A DNA stretch of 15,804 nucleotides from NCBI GenBank assembly GCA_964498785.1, contig CAZCJL010000147.1:1-15804 (forward strand), read 5' to 3'. Below, piece after piece: positions 8,310 through 15,757 of this stretch; position 1 is the stretch's first letter; every line of letters starts with the position of its first letter. Position numbers and translations under genes: made by a program. The DNA comes from Mariaggregatimicrobium sp964498785. GTDB taxonomy: Bacteria; Zhuqueibacterota; Zhuqueibacteria; Thermofontimicrobiales; Thiofontviventaceae. The notes beneath the pieces were generated by a model. That model did not search any database. It was given only the letters and a program-made list of their open reading frames with translations, and was not told the origin of the DNA.

Positions 8310-8641
8310 TATTGCATATTGATTAAAGGTGGATGATCAATATTGGTGCTATTCCAATCTGCAATATTCGATTTCTGATAAATCTTCTTCGAACGATATT
8401 ACCGTGCTTACTAACTATTGTCTGATATTGTTAATTCTATCTATTGTTTTTAATTCAGCTTCTCATCTTCACCTTTAAAAGATTCACTGGTTGATCTCTC
8501 TCGTACGAGCATCGAAGTTATTTTGTTAACGCAGTTGCAAAATTACAGAGATGTAATGATGAATGAAAAAATTACAGTAAGGGTATATAATTACCCCCCC
8601 CCTCAAATTTAGCGAATGCAATAACATATTTCATAAATCGC
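8310..8641 (+). ncRNA. Candidate leader RNA or small RNA between promoter and terminator-like hairpin
   Basis: About 330 bp without a substantial ORF, lying between a strong promoter and a terminator-like hairpin. A 30-codon ORF at 8333-8425 (hydrophobic, beginning MINIGAIPICNIRF) has AAAGG only a few bases before its ATG; it could be a leader peptide or chance. A run of nine C occurs at 8594-8602. No known riboswitch class was recognised. Whether this is a free RNA or only a 5' leader cannot be decided from sequence. Confidence 0.3.
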
Positions 8642-8696
8642 AAAATCCAGGTTGTCATGGTTGGCATTGTGCCAAACTGCAGCCTGGGTTTTTTAT
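8642..8696 (+). terminator. Terminator- or attenuator-like hairpin in the leader
   Basis: AAAATCCAGG (8642-8651) pairs with CCTGGGTTTT (8683-8692), one pair being G-U. A second perfect 6-bp stem, TTGGCA-TTG-TGCCAA (8661-8675), sits inside. The stem runs directly into T6. It lies 17 bp before the ribosome site of the next gene, so it may either end a leader RNA or act as an attenuator. Confidence 0.55.
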
Positions 8697-8723
8697 TTTA
8701 ATCATTATTTATGGAGGTTTAAA

Positions 8724-9956
8724 ATGTTAAAATCCAAATTGTTTCTTATTCTGCTGCTGTTCTGTGTGCCGTTAATAGCTTTTGCAGGCGAGGAACTGTT
8801 GCGAATTGGCGGATTGGATATCACAACTTCAAATTATGGCGCCATTCGAATAGGACCTCATGAAAATGAGGATAGTAGCGGAGCGCGCTTCGCCAACTAT
8901 TATTTTGACCTGAGCACATGGGTATCCGCCGATTTGAATGGCGAAAGTATGCTTTCCGATGGAGATGTAACATCTGCCAAATCTCTTCCGGATTGGCGTC
9001 TTTATCAACAAACAGAACTCGAAACGATATCCGAATCAGTGCGGAAATATGTTACCGTTTACCGCGATGACCAGGCGCGCGAAAAGCATCAGCCATTGGG
9101 GATAGAGATCACTCAAGGGATTTATTGTCCAAAAGCTCTCGATTGGGCAATCATGTCTATGCGAGTAAAAAATATCAGTCAGTCCGACATGCAAAATTTG
9201 CTTATCGGATTAAGACTCGACGCAGATGTCCCGGATGCAGACAATTACCCCACGGCAAATGATGATATGATCGGAAGATCAGGAAATTTACTGTATCTTT
9301 ATGATCATGAGCAGACTCCTGAAAAATCTAATATAGTTGGCTTATTGCCGTTAGGAGAAAATATAGCATTTTCTTTCAATTGGTGGAACATTGAGAACGA
9401 TCCGGTGACAGACCTGCAACGAAATCAATTACAGCCGGTAAATAAAACCAATTTGCCTGCAACTGCCAGTGATTATCGAATCTTGGTAACTCAGGGCACA
9501 TTTGACCTAAAACAGCGACAGGAATTGGACATCGTTTTCGCGATTATTGAAAGCAAAGGATTGAATCAGGCTGAGAAAGCTGTTGCAGAGGCGAAAGTAT
9601 ACTTTGAATCGAACATTGATCCAGGATTGAATAAGATGGAACAGCTTGCTGAGAGCAATTCAACGGATAAGCTCCCTGAAGACTACGACCTGTTCCAAAA
9701 TTATCCCAACCCATTTAATCCCGCAACGACAATCAGTTATTCCCTTCCGGAGAATGACTATGTTGAAATAAAGGTCTACAATATTAAGGGTGAAATGATC
9801 ACAACTTTATTAAATCAACCACAAGACGCCGGGAATCATCAGGTGGTATGGAATGGCTGCGATGAATTCGGAAGTAGAGTGAGTAATGGGGTTTATTACT
9901 ATCAAATTAAAACAGATGGATTTACGATGACTAAGAAAATGGTTCTGCTTCGCTAA
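8724..9956 (+). CDS. Secreted protein with C-terminal FlgD-like/T9SS-type sorting domain
   Basis: A 410-residue exported protein. The ATG at 8724 is chosen over an in-frame ATG at 8652 because GGAGG lies at 8713-8717 and a clean signal peptide then starts the protein (about 1-22, cleaved after AFA). The earlier ATG would sit inside the leader hairpin. Residues ~23-310 match no family I can name; they look beta-rich and include the phrase 'DVTSAKSLPDWRLYQQ'. Residues ~318-410 are the sorting domain: DYDLFQNYPNPFNP at 320-333, then strands ending NGVYYYQIKTDGF and KKMVLLR. In FCB bacteria such domains direct outer-membrane export and surface attachment. The substrate or function of the body is unknown. 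Confidence 0.85.
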   Translation: MLKSKLFLILLLFCVPLIAFAGEELLRIGGLDITTSNYGAIRIGPHENEDSSGARFANYYFDLSTWVSADLNGESMLSDGDVTSAKSLPDWRLYQQTELETISESVRKYVTVYRDDQAREKHQPLGIEITQGIYCPKALDWAIMSMRVKNISQSDMQNLLIGLRLDADVPDADNYPTANDDMIGRSGNLLYLYDHEQTPEKSNIVGLLPLGENIAFSFNWWNIENDPVTDLQRNQLQPVNKTNLPATASDYRILVTQGTFDLKQRQELDIVFAIIESKGLNQAEKAVAEAKVYFESNIDPGLNKMEQLAESNSTDKLPEDYDLFQNYPNPFNPATTISYSLPENDYVEIKVYNIKGEMITTLLNQPQDAGNHQVVWNGCDEFGSRVSNGVYYYQIKTDGFTMTKKMVLLR

Positions 9957-10023
9957 GTCATGAATTCGTAATAAAGCAATGCAATAGCAAATTAATTAAA
10001 TTAACCGAAAAAAGGAGCTTGCA

Positions 10024-11490
10024 ATGAAAAATATAAATGTTTATATTATTTGTGCAATCTTGCTATCAACGACAATTGCCGCATTCGCCGAACCACCGGG
10101 AGGCGGCTATAACGGCTGGCGCCATTTTGCTGCGCTGTTCGATGTTGATGACGAAAATGGAGACCCGGTTGAAGGCGTTGACGTAAAAGTGCTTATTCAG
10201 ATTTTTGGAACAGAGGGTGACAACTCAACTATATTATACGGAACGACCAACAGCCAGGGCTGGGTGAATCTGTCCACCACGCTTGATTATTTTGGTTATG
10301 AACTTGGACATTCGATGATAGCCAGCATCGATGATGATCGCTATACGGTTACTTCATCCTCAAACACAAGTACGACAACTTCATATAATCTTTATCCCGG
10401 TTTTGATGTGGTAATTGATCTGGATCAGAATGGGATTCATGATGACTGGGAATTACCTCTGGCGGAGAAGTTTTGTCCAACTCTTATACTACATCACCCG
10501 ACAGAATGGCTGGCACCTGAACCTGTGGAATATATTGGTGTTGATAAACAAGATTTATGGTTTTTGCTTTATAATGCAAATGGTCAGGTAGTAGATGATT
10601 ATCCGCTATATGAAGGACAATGGTTCATACCACCTCTTGGATCTGTTTTTCCATGGACGGTAAGTTCTAATCCCAATTATTCTGGATTGAGCGGTGACGG
10701 ATACTTTTATACAGGGCAGCCTTATGGAAAAGCAAATGGTACATATATTTTGCGTTTTCACTATAATTATGCAGGTAATATGAATTCACCATCACAATGG
10801 ATTAGTTATTATCAAAACGAACGATCTCAAATGGAATATTCAAATACAGTATATGCCCACCTTTTTTTGTATGATAATAAGCCAGTCATTCAGTATTGGT
10901 TTTTTTATCCTTATAATGATGGATATAATAATCATGAGGGAGATTGGGAACATATAAATGTCAGAATTAGTGAGTCCGATACATCTGAAGCAGAAATAGA
11001 GACGATTGATTACTATTTTCATCATAAGGTCAAAACTTTATCTTCAGGTTATCAAATAACAAGTGAGACGCATCCGATTGTTTATGTTGGCGGAAGTTGT
11101 GCAGGTATTGATATAGGTTCTTGTGAATCAGGAAATACGACAGGTGGAAGTTATCCATGGTCAGATACTTGGTATAATGTAGGCCCATTTGGATATGATG
11201 AATTTGTTAATGGATTGGGTCCAACGATTAATTTTAATAACATTGATGTTATTGTAATTCCTAATCCCAATACTATCGATTATGATGAGAATCCTGAAAT
11301 GTGCTGGTTGGATGTACCGATTCGATGGGGTAACATTGATACAAATTCCCCGTGGGATTTTATTGAACCCTTTATTTATCCACTTAGTTTATGGATTGAA
11401 ACAGATGTTGGTGATAATGCAGTTCCAGGACCGCACTCCAATGAGGGTTGGGAAAAAATTGGTGCTACTGATATGTTCGAAAATTACTAA
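10024..11490 (+). CDS. Secreted Vps62/DUF946-like protein, cassette copy 1
   Basis: A 488-residue exported protein of unknown activity. The signal peptide is residues 1-22 (cleaved after AFA), with AAGGAG at 10012-10017 as ribosome site. Residues ~30-125 resemble a beta-sandwich carrier domain. A DLDQNG acidic loop, possibly Ca-binding, follows near 138. From ~150 the Vps62/DUF946 pattern appears: FCPTLILHHPTEW (family form: aPvlylHpdE), IQYWFFYPYN, HEGDWEH at 304-310, THPIVYVGG, and a closing PGPHSNEGWEK. The family's His-rich VYsxHgHasY motif is not conserved here (SCAGIDIG instead). It lacks the sorting domain of its upstream neighbour. Family function is not established; the GDWEH motif also recalls NLP cytolysins. 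A paralogue lies at 12004-13675. Confidence 0.75.
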   Translation: MKNINVYIICAILLSTTIAAFAEPPGGGYNGWRHFAALFDVDDENGDPVEGVDVKVLIQIFGTEGDNSTILYGTTNSQGWVNLSTTLDYFGYELGHSMIASIDDDRYTVTSSSNTSTTTSYNLYPGFDVVIDLDQNGIHDDWELPLAEKFCPTLILHHPTEWLAPEPVEYIGVDKQDLWFLLYNANGQVVDDYPLYEGQWFIPPLGSVFPWTVSSNPNYSGLSGDGYFYTGQPYGKANGTYILRFHYNYAGNMNSPSQWISYYQNERSQMEYSNTVYAHLFLYDNKPVIQYWFFYPYNDGYNNHEGDWEHINVRISESDTSEAEIETIDYYFHHKVKTLSSGYQITSETHPIVYVGGSCAGIDIGSCESGNTTGGSYPWSDTWYNVGPFGYDEFVNGLGPTINFNNIDVIVIPNPNTIDYDENPEMCWLDVPIRWGNIDTNSPWDFIEPFIYPLSLWIETDVGDNAVPGPHSNEGWEKIGATDMFENY

Positions 11491-11504
11491 ATAGGAGATG
11501 AGAA

Positions 11505-11903
11505 ATGATAGTCTATCACAATATTTATGGGATAGTTTTGCTAATATTAATACTTGGGTTCACCATAGTTAGTGATACTGAAGCACATGTGGATTCAACA
11601 ACAATAAAAACAAATGATTCTTTTTCTGATTCGCTTGCTAATAAAAAGCTAAGCAAGTTACCAATTGTTGCATTCGGATTAATCGGTGGATTTTTAGGTG
11701 GAGCTATTGGAGGAATTATAGATCCACCTAAAAAAGTGCCTGAAGGAGAATTCGGGCTAACGATTTCAAAAACAGGAGCAGCAGGCTGTGTTGTGGGCAT
11801 GATTGGGGGGGGATATCTAGGTTACCGTTTGGCAAAACGGGATTTGGAACATAAGAAATATAAGAGCACAAGTTTAGACTCATTGCGTTCTATTAAACCT
11901 TAA
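11505..11903 (+). CDS. Small glycine-zipper membrane protein, cassette copy 1
   Basis: A 132-residue protein with an N-terminal hydrophobic signal or anchor (about 1-25), a polar Ser/Thr-rich linker, then two glycine-zipper hairpin helices: GLIGGFLGGAIGG at 58-70 and GAAGCVVGMIGGGYLG at ~91-106. A basic tail follows. Glycine zippers pack tightly in membranes and occur in outer-membrane lipoproteins, phage lysis-related and pore-forming proteins; which applies is unknown. AGGAG at 11493-11497 precedes the ATG by 7 nt. It starts 14 bp after the Vps62-like gene and is surely co-transcribed with it. A paralogue, broken by a frameshift, stands in the same position after the second Vps62-like gene. 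Confidence 0.75.
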   Translation: MIVYHNIYGIVLLILILGFTIVSDTEAHVDSTTIKTNDSFSDSLANKKLSKLPIVAFGLIGGFLGGAIGGIIDPPKKVPEGEFGLTISKTGAAGCVVGMIGGGYLGYRLAKRDLEHKKYKSTSLDSLRSIKP

Positions 11904-11935
11904 TTTATATCAAAAAAACGTATTCATTTGGGATC

Positions 11936-12003
11936 GGTTAGGTCGTTTTCTCCCTCACTCTTCCAGTATTAGTGAGAAGGGATTCGGGAAAAACGACCTA
12001 ACC
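11936..12003. repeat. 68-bp hairpin element at the 5' edge of the second Vps62-like gene
   Basis: The 14-bp arm GGTTAGGTCGTTTT is exactly repeated in inverse at the right end (AAAACGACCTAACC). An inner imperfect stem, TCCCTCACT against AGTGAGAAGGGA, makes nearly the whole element self-complementary. No target-site duplication is obvious and no T run follows. It looks like a tiny non-autonomous insertion or recombination scar. The stop codon that closes the downstream reading frame on its left (TAA at 11999-12001) lies within its right arm. Confidence 0.75.
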
Positions 12004-13675
12004 ACTTCATTGGTTTAGATATGTTCAATCTAGTGAAATCCAGGGAGTTCGACCCGTTCCAGTTGAAATTATGGATAGAAATGACGATGGTGAATTAGGT
12101 TGGCAGGATGTGATAGTTGATGTTTATGATTACGCTGGTAACTTTGTTGGGTACTTATCCCCCTGTCAAATTATTATTTATCCGGACACAGATTACGACC
12201 AACTTTATCCTTACTATCATCCGCGAAAGAATGCATCGGTATATGTTGATTCCAATAATGACGGTATTTATGGAGGTGAAGGCGATTGGGTAGAACCCGG
12301 AGGTATGCGATTACTATATAATCATTTTGAATGGGGACAGATAGGAGAAACAAATCCAGTTGATTGGTATGGGCATTGGCAAACCAAAATGGCTGAATTT
12401 TCAGGAGATTCGCGATATGTTAATGGCACAACGTATGCACATCTCTTTACAGATGGAAGTGACATTGTAATTCAATATTGGTTTTACTATCCATTTAATG
12501 CTTGTGCAAATCGTCATGAAGGGGAAGCCGAACATGTACATGTTGTTGTAAATAGCCAAAATCCTGCTCAGGCGCAGATTAATAAAGTGGTTTATTATTA
12601 CCATCATGAAAAGGCAGTTAAGAATCCTGCACAGATCACTATCGTCGATCAGACGCACGCGAAAGTTTATGTGGGAGGATATGTTAGTTCATGGGGTATG
12701 GAAGGTCATGGCAGCCATGGATCATATTGGAGGGCAGGTGTTCATGAAAATATTAACCCACTTGGAGATGATGAAACTGTAGATGGAAACGGTCTTGTAA
12801 TCGATTTTGATAATTATTCAAACATCGTGATACTTCCAAAGTTTAGTTATGTGAACAATGGGAATAATAACATTAATCCCTATATTGATTCGTATGGAAA
12901 TAATTTAAATTTCATGATTTTCAACGGATTGTGGGGGCATATTCTATCTACGCCAAGTGCAGGCTATAAAACTTACAGCTTTTTTTATGCTTGGGTGAAT
13001 GGTTGGCCATTTCTTCATTTTCTAAAGTGGTTTGATTTACCGGAAGATGTAGGAAATATTGCAATAGCAGGCTTTGTTCAACTTTTCGATTGGGAAAAAT
13101 TCAATATTAATATAGCATTTCAAGCAAGCGTAGCGATAGGTTCTGATGGTTCGGCGGACAGAGGATGGGGAACACCCTGGATATGGACAAATATGAAGCC
13201 CATATCTAAAATCCCAATATGGCTGTGCCTAGGCTACGAGTTCGCGAATATAGGTTTTGAGCTTGGAGAAGGAGACAATAAAGCCAACACTGGTTTATTA
13301 TCAAGGTATGAAACTGGGTCAATTGCATATAATGCCTCAATACACTTCAGAATGCGTGGAAAAGTAGAAAGGTCCGTAGAAGGTTATTTCCATAGGACAG
13401 AGCAACCAGGTGATGAAATTCACTATAAATTTGAACCATCAATAAAAATAGCGAAAAACAAACAACTATCTGTCTTTGCGATAGGATATTATGGCCGTGA
13501 CAGAAAAATTGATGGGGAAATAATTCCGAATTCAAGACGTTACAAGGCATCGCTTGGATCAAGTTATACGTATTCTTTCGAAAGCGAAAAAATTTTGCTA
13601 TTTAGTGTTATTGCAGATATTTATGGTCGCAATGAAGAAAAAGGAGCAGCATTTATTTTCAATGTCCTATGGTAG
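12004..13675 (+). pseudogene. Vps62/DUF946-like protein, cassette copy 2, 5'-truncated
   Basis: Paralogue of the 10024 gene. From the first ATG (12071) it gives 534 residues, but the frame reads back sensibly to the hairpin element at 12003 (HWFRYVQSSEIQGVRPVPVEI before the ATG). The ATG has no ribosome site and there is no signal peptide in any nearby frame, so the start was probably lost. Numbering from 12071, visible parts are two EF-hand-like loops (DRNDDGELGWQD, DSNNDG), IQYWFYYPFN, HEGEAEH at 149-155 (GDWEH in copy 1), VYVGGY, and GHGSHGSYWRAG. Residues ~330-534 form an extra C-terminal part with alternating strands ending FIFNVLW, resembling an outer-membrane barrel and absent from copy 1. 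It could still be expressed if a weak start is used. Confidence 0.6.
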
Positions 13676-13680
13676 AAAAA

Positions 13681-13709
13681 TTGTTGAAGTGATTCGCATT
13701 CGCTATATA
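13681..13709 (+). promoter_or_regulatory. Weak possible promoter
   Basis: TTGTTG (13681-13686) and TATATA (13704-13709) are separated by exactly 17 bp, upstream of the signal-peptide start at 13879. Both boxes are imperfect, so this is only a candidate. Confidence 0.25.
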
Positions 13710-13770
13710 CGTAGGACGAGGAAAAAATGAACCTTTTTGCAGTATAACCAGTCGACGGGATTGAGTTGTG

Positions 13771-13843
13771 AGTCGCATTAGCGACGATATGTCTAAAGCA
13801 CTTCAAAAACGAAACAAAATCAAGAGTCCTGTAAGGACGGCAT
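13771..13843 (+). repeat. Two-hairpin palindromic repeat, copy A
   Basis: First hairpin GTCGC-ATTA-GCGAC followed by GATATGTCTAAAGCA, then a ~20-nt A-rich spacer, then GTCCT-GTA-AGGAC followed by GGCAT. It is nearly identical to 15214-15284 and has a reverse-oriented relative at 15005-15084. The architecture is that of REP-like intergenic elements. Confidence 0.85.
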
Positions 13844-13878
13844 GAAATAGAAACTATCACTTGGCTGGAGATTGTGTG

Positions 13879-14345
13879 ATGTTTAATATTTTCAAACAAA
13901 TTCAATTTTATACATGTATCATTTTTTTGTTCATTTCATTTTTTATAAGATATGATGCAAGCGCCCAAGGTTATAAGGTTATAAAGAGGGAGTTCCTGCG
14001 TGCGGTACCGTAGCCTCAAATGTAAAGTTGGAATATAATGAAAAATCTTCGGCTTCTCTTGATAGTGCCCGTGCAGATAACTTTTTTACGACGGATTCAT
14101 GTTTACAAATTGAAAAGTCAACAAATCAGAAAAACAGCAAAATTCCGATTATAGCTTTTGGAGTTGCTGGAATGGTTGTCGGGGCTTCAATAGGAGGTCA
14201 CACTGAGACTCAATGGGAATGGGGTTCCTCCGAAGTAGAAATAAATCCCGAAGGAATATTAATCGGCGCTGGTGTTGGAGCTATTATTGGTGGAACATTT
14301 GGTTATCTGATTTCCAAAATTAAAGAGAACGAGGATAGTCGGTAG
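13879..14345 (+). pseudogene. Glycine-zipper membrane protein, cassette copy 2, frameshifted by 8-bp duplication
   Basis: The ATG at 13879, with GGAG at 13867-13870, opens a clear signal peptide (ends DASAQ) but reaches a stop after 44 codons. The rest of the gene continues in another frame to 14345, carrying SKIPIIAFGVAGMVVGASIGG and GAGVGAIIGGTFGYL, closely like the 11505 product (SKLPIVAFGLIGG...). The break coincides with a tandem octamer, GGTTATAA twice, at 13969-13984. Removing one copy joins the frames exactly into a 152-residue protein reading DASAQ-GYKEGVPACG. A start at the TTG at 14028 would yield only the signal-less remainder and is not supported. It may be a dead gene, a slippage-switchable gene or a sequencing error. 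Confidence 0.8.
13969..13984 (+). repeat. 8-bp tandem duplication GGTTATAA x2
   Basis: Two adjacent copies of GGTTATAA (13969-13976, 13977-13984). With one copy the 13879-14345 gene reads through; with two copies it is shifted and stops at 14011-14013. Confidence 0.9.
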
Positions 14346-14446
14346 ATTTAGATGAATACCTGATTTTCGAAGTTTTCATTCGTGTGCTCAATTTAAACCG
14401 AAGAATACAAAAAGGGTTTTATCATTTCAAAAGATCTGAGGCGAGC

Positions 14447-15001
14447 ATGAGGCTAAAAACAATAGTCTTTTCTTTTATTGTGTTTTTTTCGATTGAAAAT
14501 GTTTATTCATCTCATCAGGACACAACATATATCAACCAATCAAGATATTTTAAGGCATCAACGATGAGTTCTTACGGACCTCTCGCACTTGCTGGTGTTC
14601 TAAATATGCTACTAGAAGACGAAGATAAAGATTCCTTTTCGCAACATGGTACCTTTCCTGATTTGGAGTCTTTATTTTTAATTTATCATCTGGGGGTTGG
14701 CGGCTATTATAGCGTTAGCAGTATCATTGGATTGACATTTATAGGAAAACAGAAAATGCGGATAATTACAAAATGCCTTCTCTACGATGCCGGAATTTTA
14801 GCGTTAACAATGCCTTTTTATTCTGTTCCACAATTAGCATTTATTCCTATATTAGCTGTCGCTGTTATGCCAATCATAAATTTTAATATTGCGTATAATA
14901 TCGATAAAAATCAGTTCCCAAGCAAGCCTGGCAAAATCACATTCTATCCTTATTTCGGTTTTCAAAAGAGTGTGACTGCAGGTGTTTTAATCTCATTTTA
15001 A
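14447..15001 (+). CDS. Signal-peptide protein of unknown function, probably envelope-associated
   Basis: A 184-residue product from the ATG at 14447. An in-frame GTG at 14384 is less likely, because the hydrophobic signal MRLKTIVFSFIVFFSI (cleavage near NVYSS) begins at this ATG and a TGAGG lies about 10 nt upstream. The mature part has three or four hydrophobic stretches (around ALAGVLNML, YSVSSIIGLTF, LLYDAGILALTMPF and IPILAVAVMPII) and a short acidic segment, EDEDKDSF. It ends YPYFGFQKSVTAGVLISF, a final-strand-like tail with terminal Phe typical of outer-membrane proteins, though the inner hydrophobic segments look helical. I do not recognise a family. It follows the broken glycine-zipper gene by 101 bp on the same strand. 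Confidence 0.6.
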   Translation: MRLKTIVFSFIVFFSIENVYSSHQDTTYINQSRYFKASTMSSYGPLALAGVLNMLLEDEDKDSFSQHGTFPDLESLFLIYHLGVGGYYSVSSIIGLTFIGKQKMRIITKCLLYDAGILALTMPFYSVPQLAFIPILAVAVMPIINFNIAYNIDKNQFPSKPGKITFYPYFGFQKSVTAGVLISF

Positions 15002-15004
15002 AAA

Positions 15005-15084
15005 ACATGTCGTCGCTGACGAGACTTTTGGAATGTGTGGGAGGGGGAGCGGTTGCTATAGACATGCCGTGCCTGACGGCACTC
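15005..15084 (-). repeat. Two-hairpin palindromic repeat, copy B (reverse)
   Basis: Read on the minus strand: AGTGCC-GTCA-GGCAC, then GGCATGTCTATAGCA, a spacer, then GTCTC-GTCA-GCGAC (one mismatch) followed by GACATGT. The order and flanks match copies A and C, but the stems and loops differ. It begins right after the 14447 gene's stop codon. Confidence 0.8.
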
Positions 15085-15176
15085 TGAACATCATTTTGAA
15101 TTAGAGCAGCGAAAAGAAGCATGTTGAACCAGCACCCGAATTCATTAAGGTGGCACGATTAAAACCAGAGAAAACA

Positions 15177-15196
15177 AAAACCGTTTTAACGGTTTT
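15177..15196. terminator. Possible bidirectional terminator
   Basis: AAAACCGTT and AACGGTTTT are perfectly complementary around a TT centre. The plus-strand stem ends in T4. The minus-strand reading runs into TTTTTGTTTTC, a better terminator shape. It lies 176 bp after the last gene seen, so it may serve it or a gene coming from the right. Confidence 0.45.
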
Positions 15197-15213
15197 CCCT
15201 CTGCAAACACCAG

Positions 15214-15284
15214 GAGTCGCATTAGCGACGATATGTCTATAGCACCTCGTAAACAAAACAGAACAGAGTCCTGTAAGGACGGCA
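15214..15284 (+). repeat. Two-hairpin palindromic repeat, copy C
   Basis: GTCGC-ATTA-GCGAC, GATATGTCTATAGCA, a ~20-nt spacer, GTCCT-GTA-AGGAC and GGCAT: the same units as copy A, with identical stems and a slightly changed, one-base-shorter spacer. Confidence 0.85.
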
Positions 15285-15757
15285 TCTAATAATTTCCGTT
15301 GAAGGAAGTAATTATATATGAATCCCTTACAATTATTTCCCTCCGTTTTTTAATACTTACGATTTAACGCTTTTAATATCAAAACAAGGATCAACGAACA
15401 ACGATATTTGACGGAACAGAGATTTGTCAGCTTAATTTACTCGATCAACCATTCCTTAAAAATCGAAAATCGTTAATTTGGGTTCGTAGCTCGACTTATA
15501 AATTCCTGATCCGCATTGAAAAATCCTCATTATAGAACACGGATTAAACAGATGAAACGGATATACACGAATCTATTTTTCAAAAATCATAAATCGTTAA
15601 TCTGCAATACATTTTTTAAATTCTATTCATTTCGCAATCAATTGTTGACTTTTTTGTGAAAAATATTACATTAATGATAGCAGGTTTTTTGAAAATCATA
15701 AAGGTAACTGGTTGTGGTGGATACGGATTATTTTATTAGTTTTAAAGTATAATTTAT
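15285..15757. other. Gene-free AT-rich intergenic DNA with degenerate repeats
   Basis: No credible ORF is seen. It holds two related 23-bp direct repeats (15458-15480 and 15582-15604, 20 of 23 bases alike, both around AAATCGTTAAT). Between them is a loosely iterated ~10-bp stretch of the ACACGGATTAA type at about 15535-15575. Such iterated CGGATT tracts are, to my knowledge, common between genes in this group of bacteria. Confidence 0.5.
15645..15672 (+). promoter_or_regulatory. Possible sigma70-type promoter facing right
   Basis: TTGACT (15645-15650) and TACATT (15667-15672) are 16 bp apart in AT-rich DNA. It would serve a gene beyond the window end. Moderate match only. Confidence 0.35.

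Noticed and set aside
8652..8723. Longer N-terminus for the secreted protein
   Set aside because: This ATG sits inside the leader hairpin, has no ribosome site and would bury the signal peptide; the ATG at 8724 has GGAGG and an N-terminal signal.
10024..11490. Calling the Vps62-like protein an NLP necrosis-inducing toxin
   Set aside because: Only the short GDWE-type motif is shared; the other landmarks (aPxlxxHP, YWFFYPYN, VYVGG, closing GP...W) fit Vps62/DUF946 better.
712..13675. Functional link between the V-ATPase and the 'vacuolar sorting' Vps62-like genes
   Set aside because: The link is only in the family name; the regions are separated by a terminator and a new promoter, and the products go to different compartments.
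13969..13984. Programmed ribosomal frameshift
   Set aside because: There is no slippery heptamer; the exact octamer duplication explains the shift more simply, and joining the frames needs removal of 8 nt, not a one-base slip.
14384..14446. Earlier GTG start for the last gene
   Set aside because: It would add 21 polar residues before a normal signal peptide; the ATG at 14447 fits export better.
13771..15284. CRISPR-like array
   Set aside because: The repeats are few, irregularly spaced, occur in both orientations and have variable stems; no cas gene is present.
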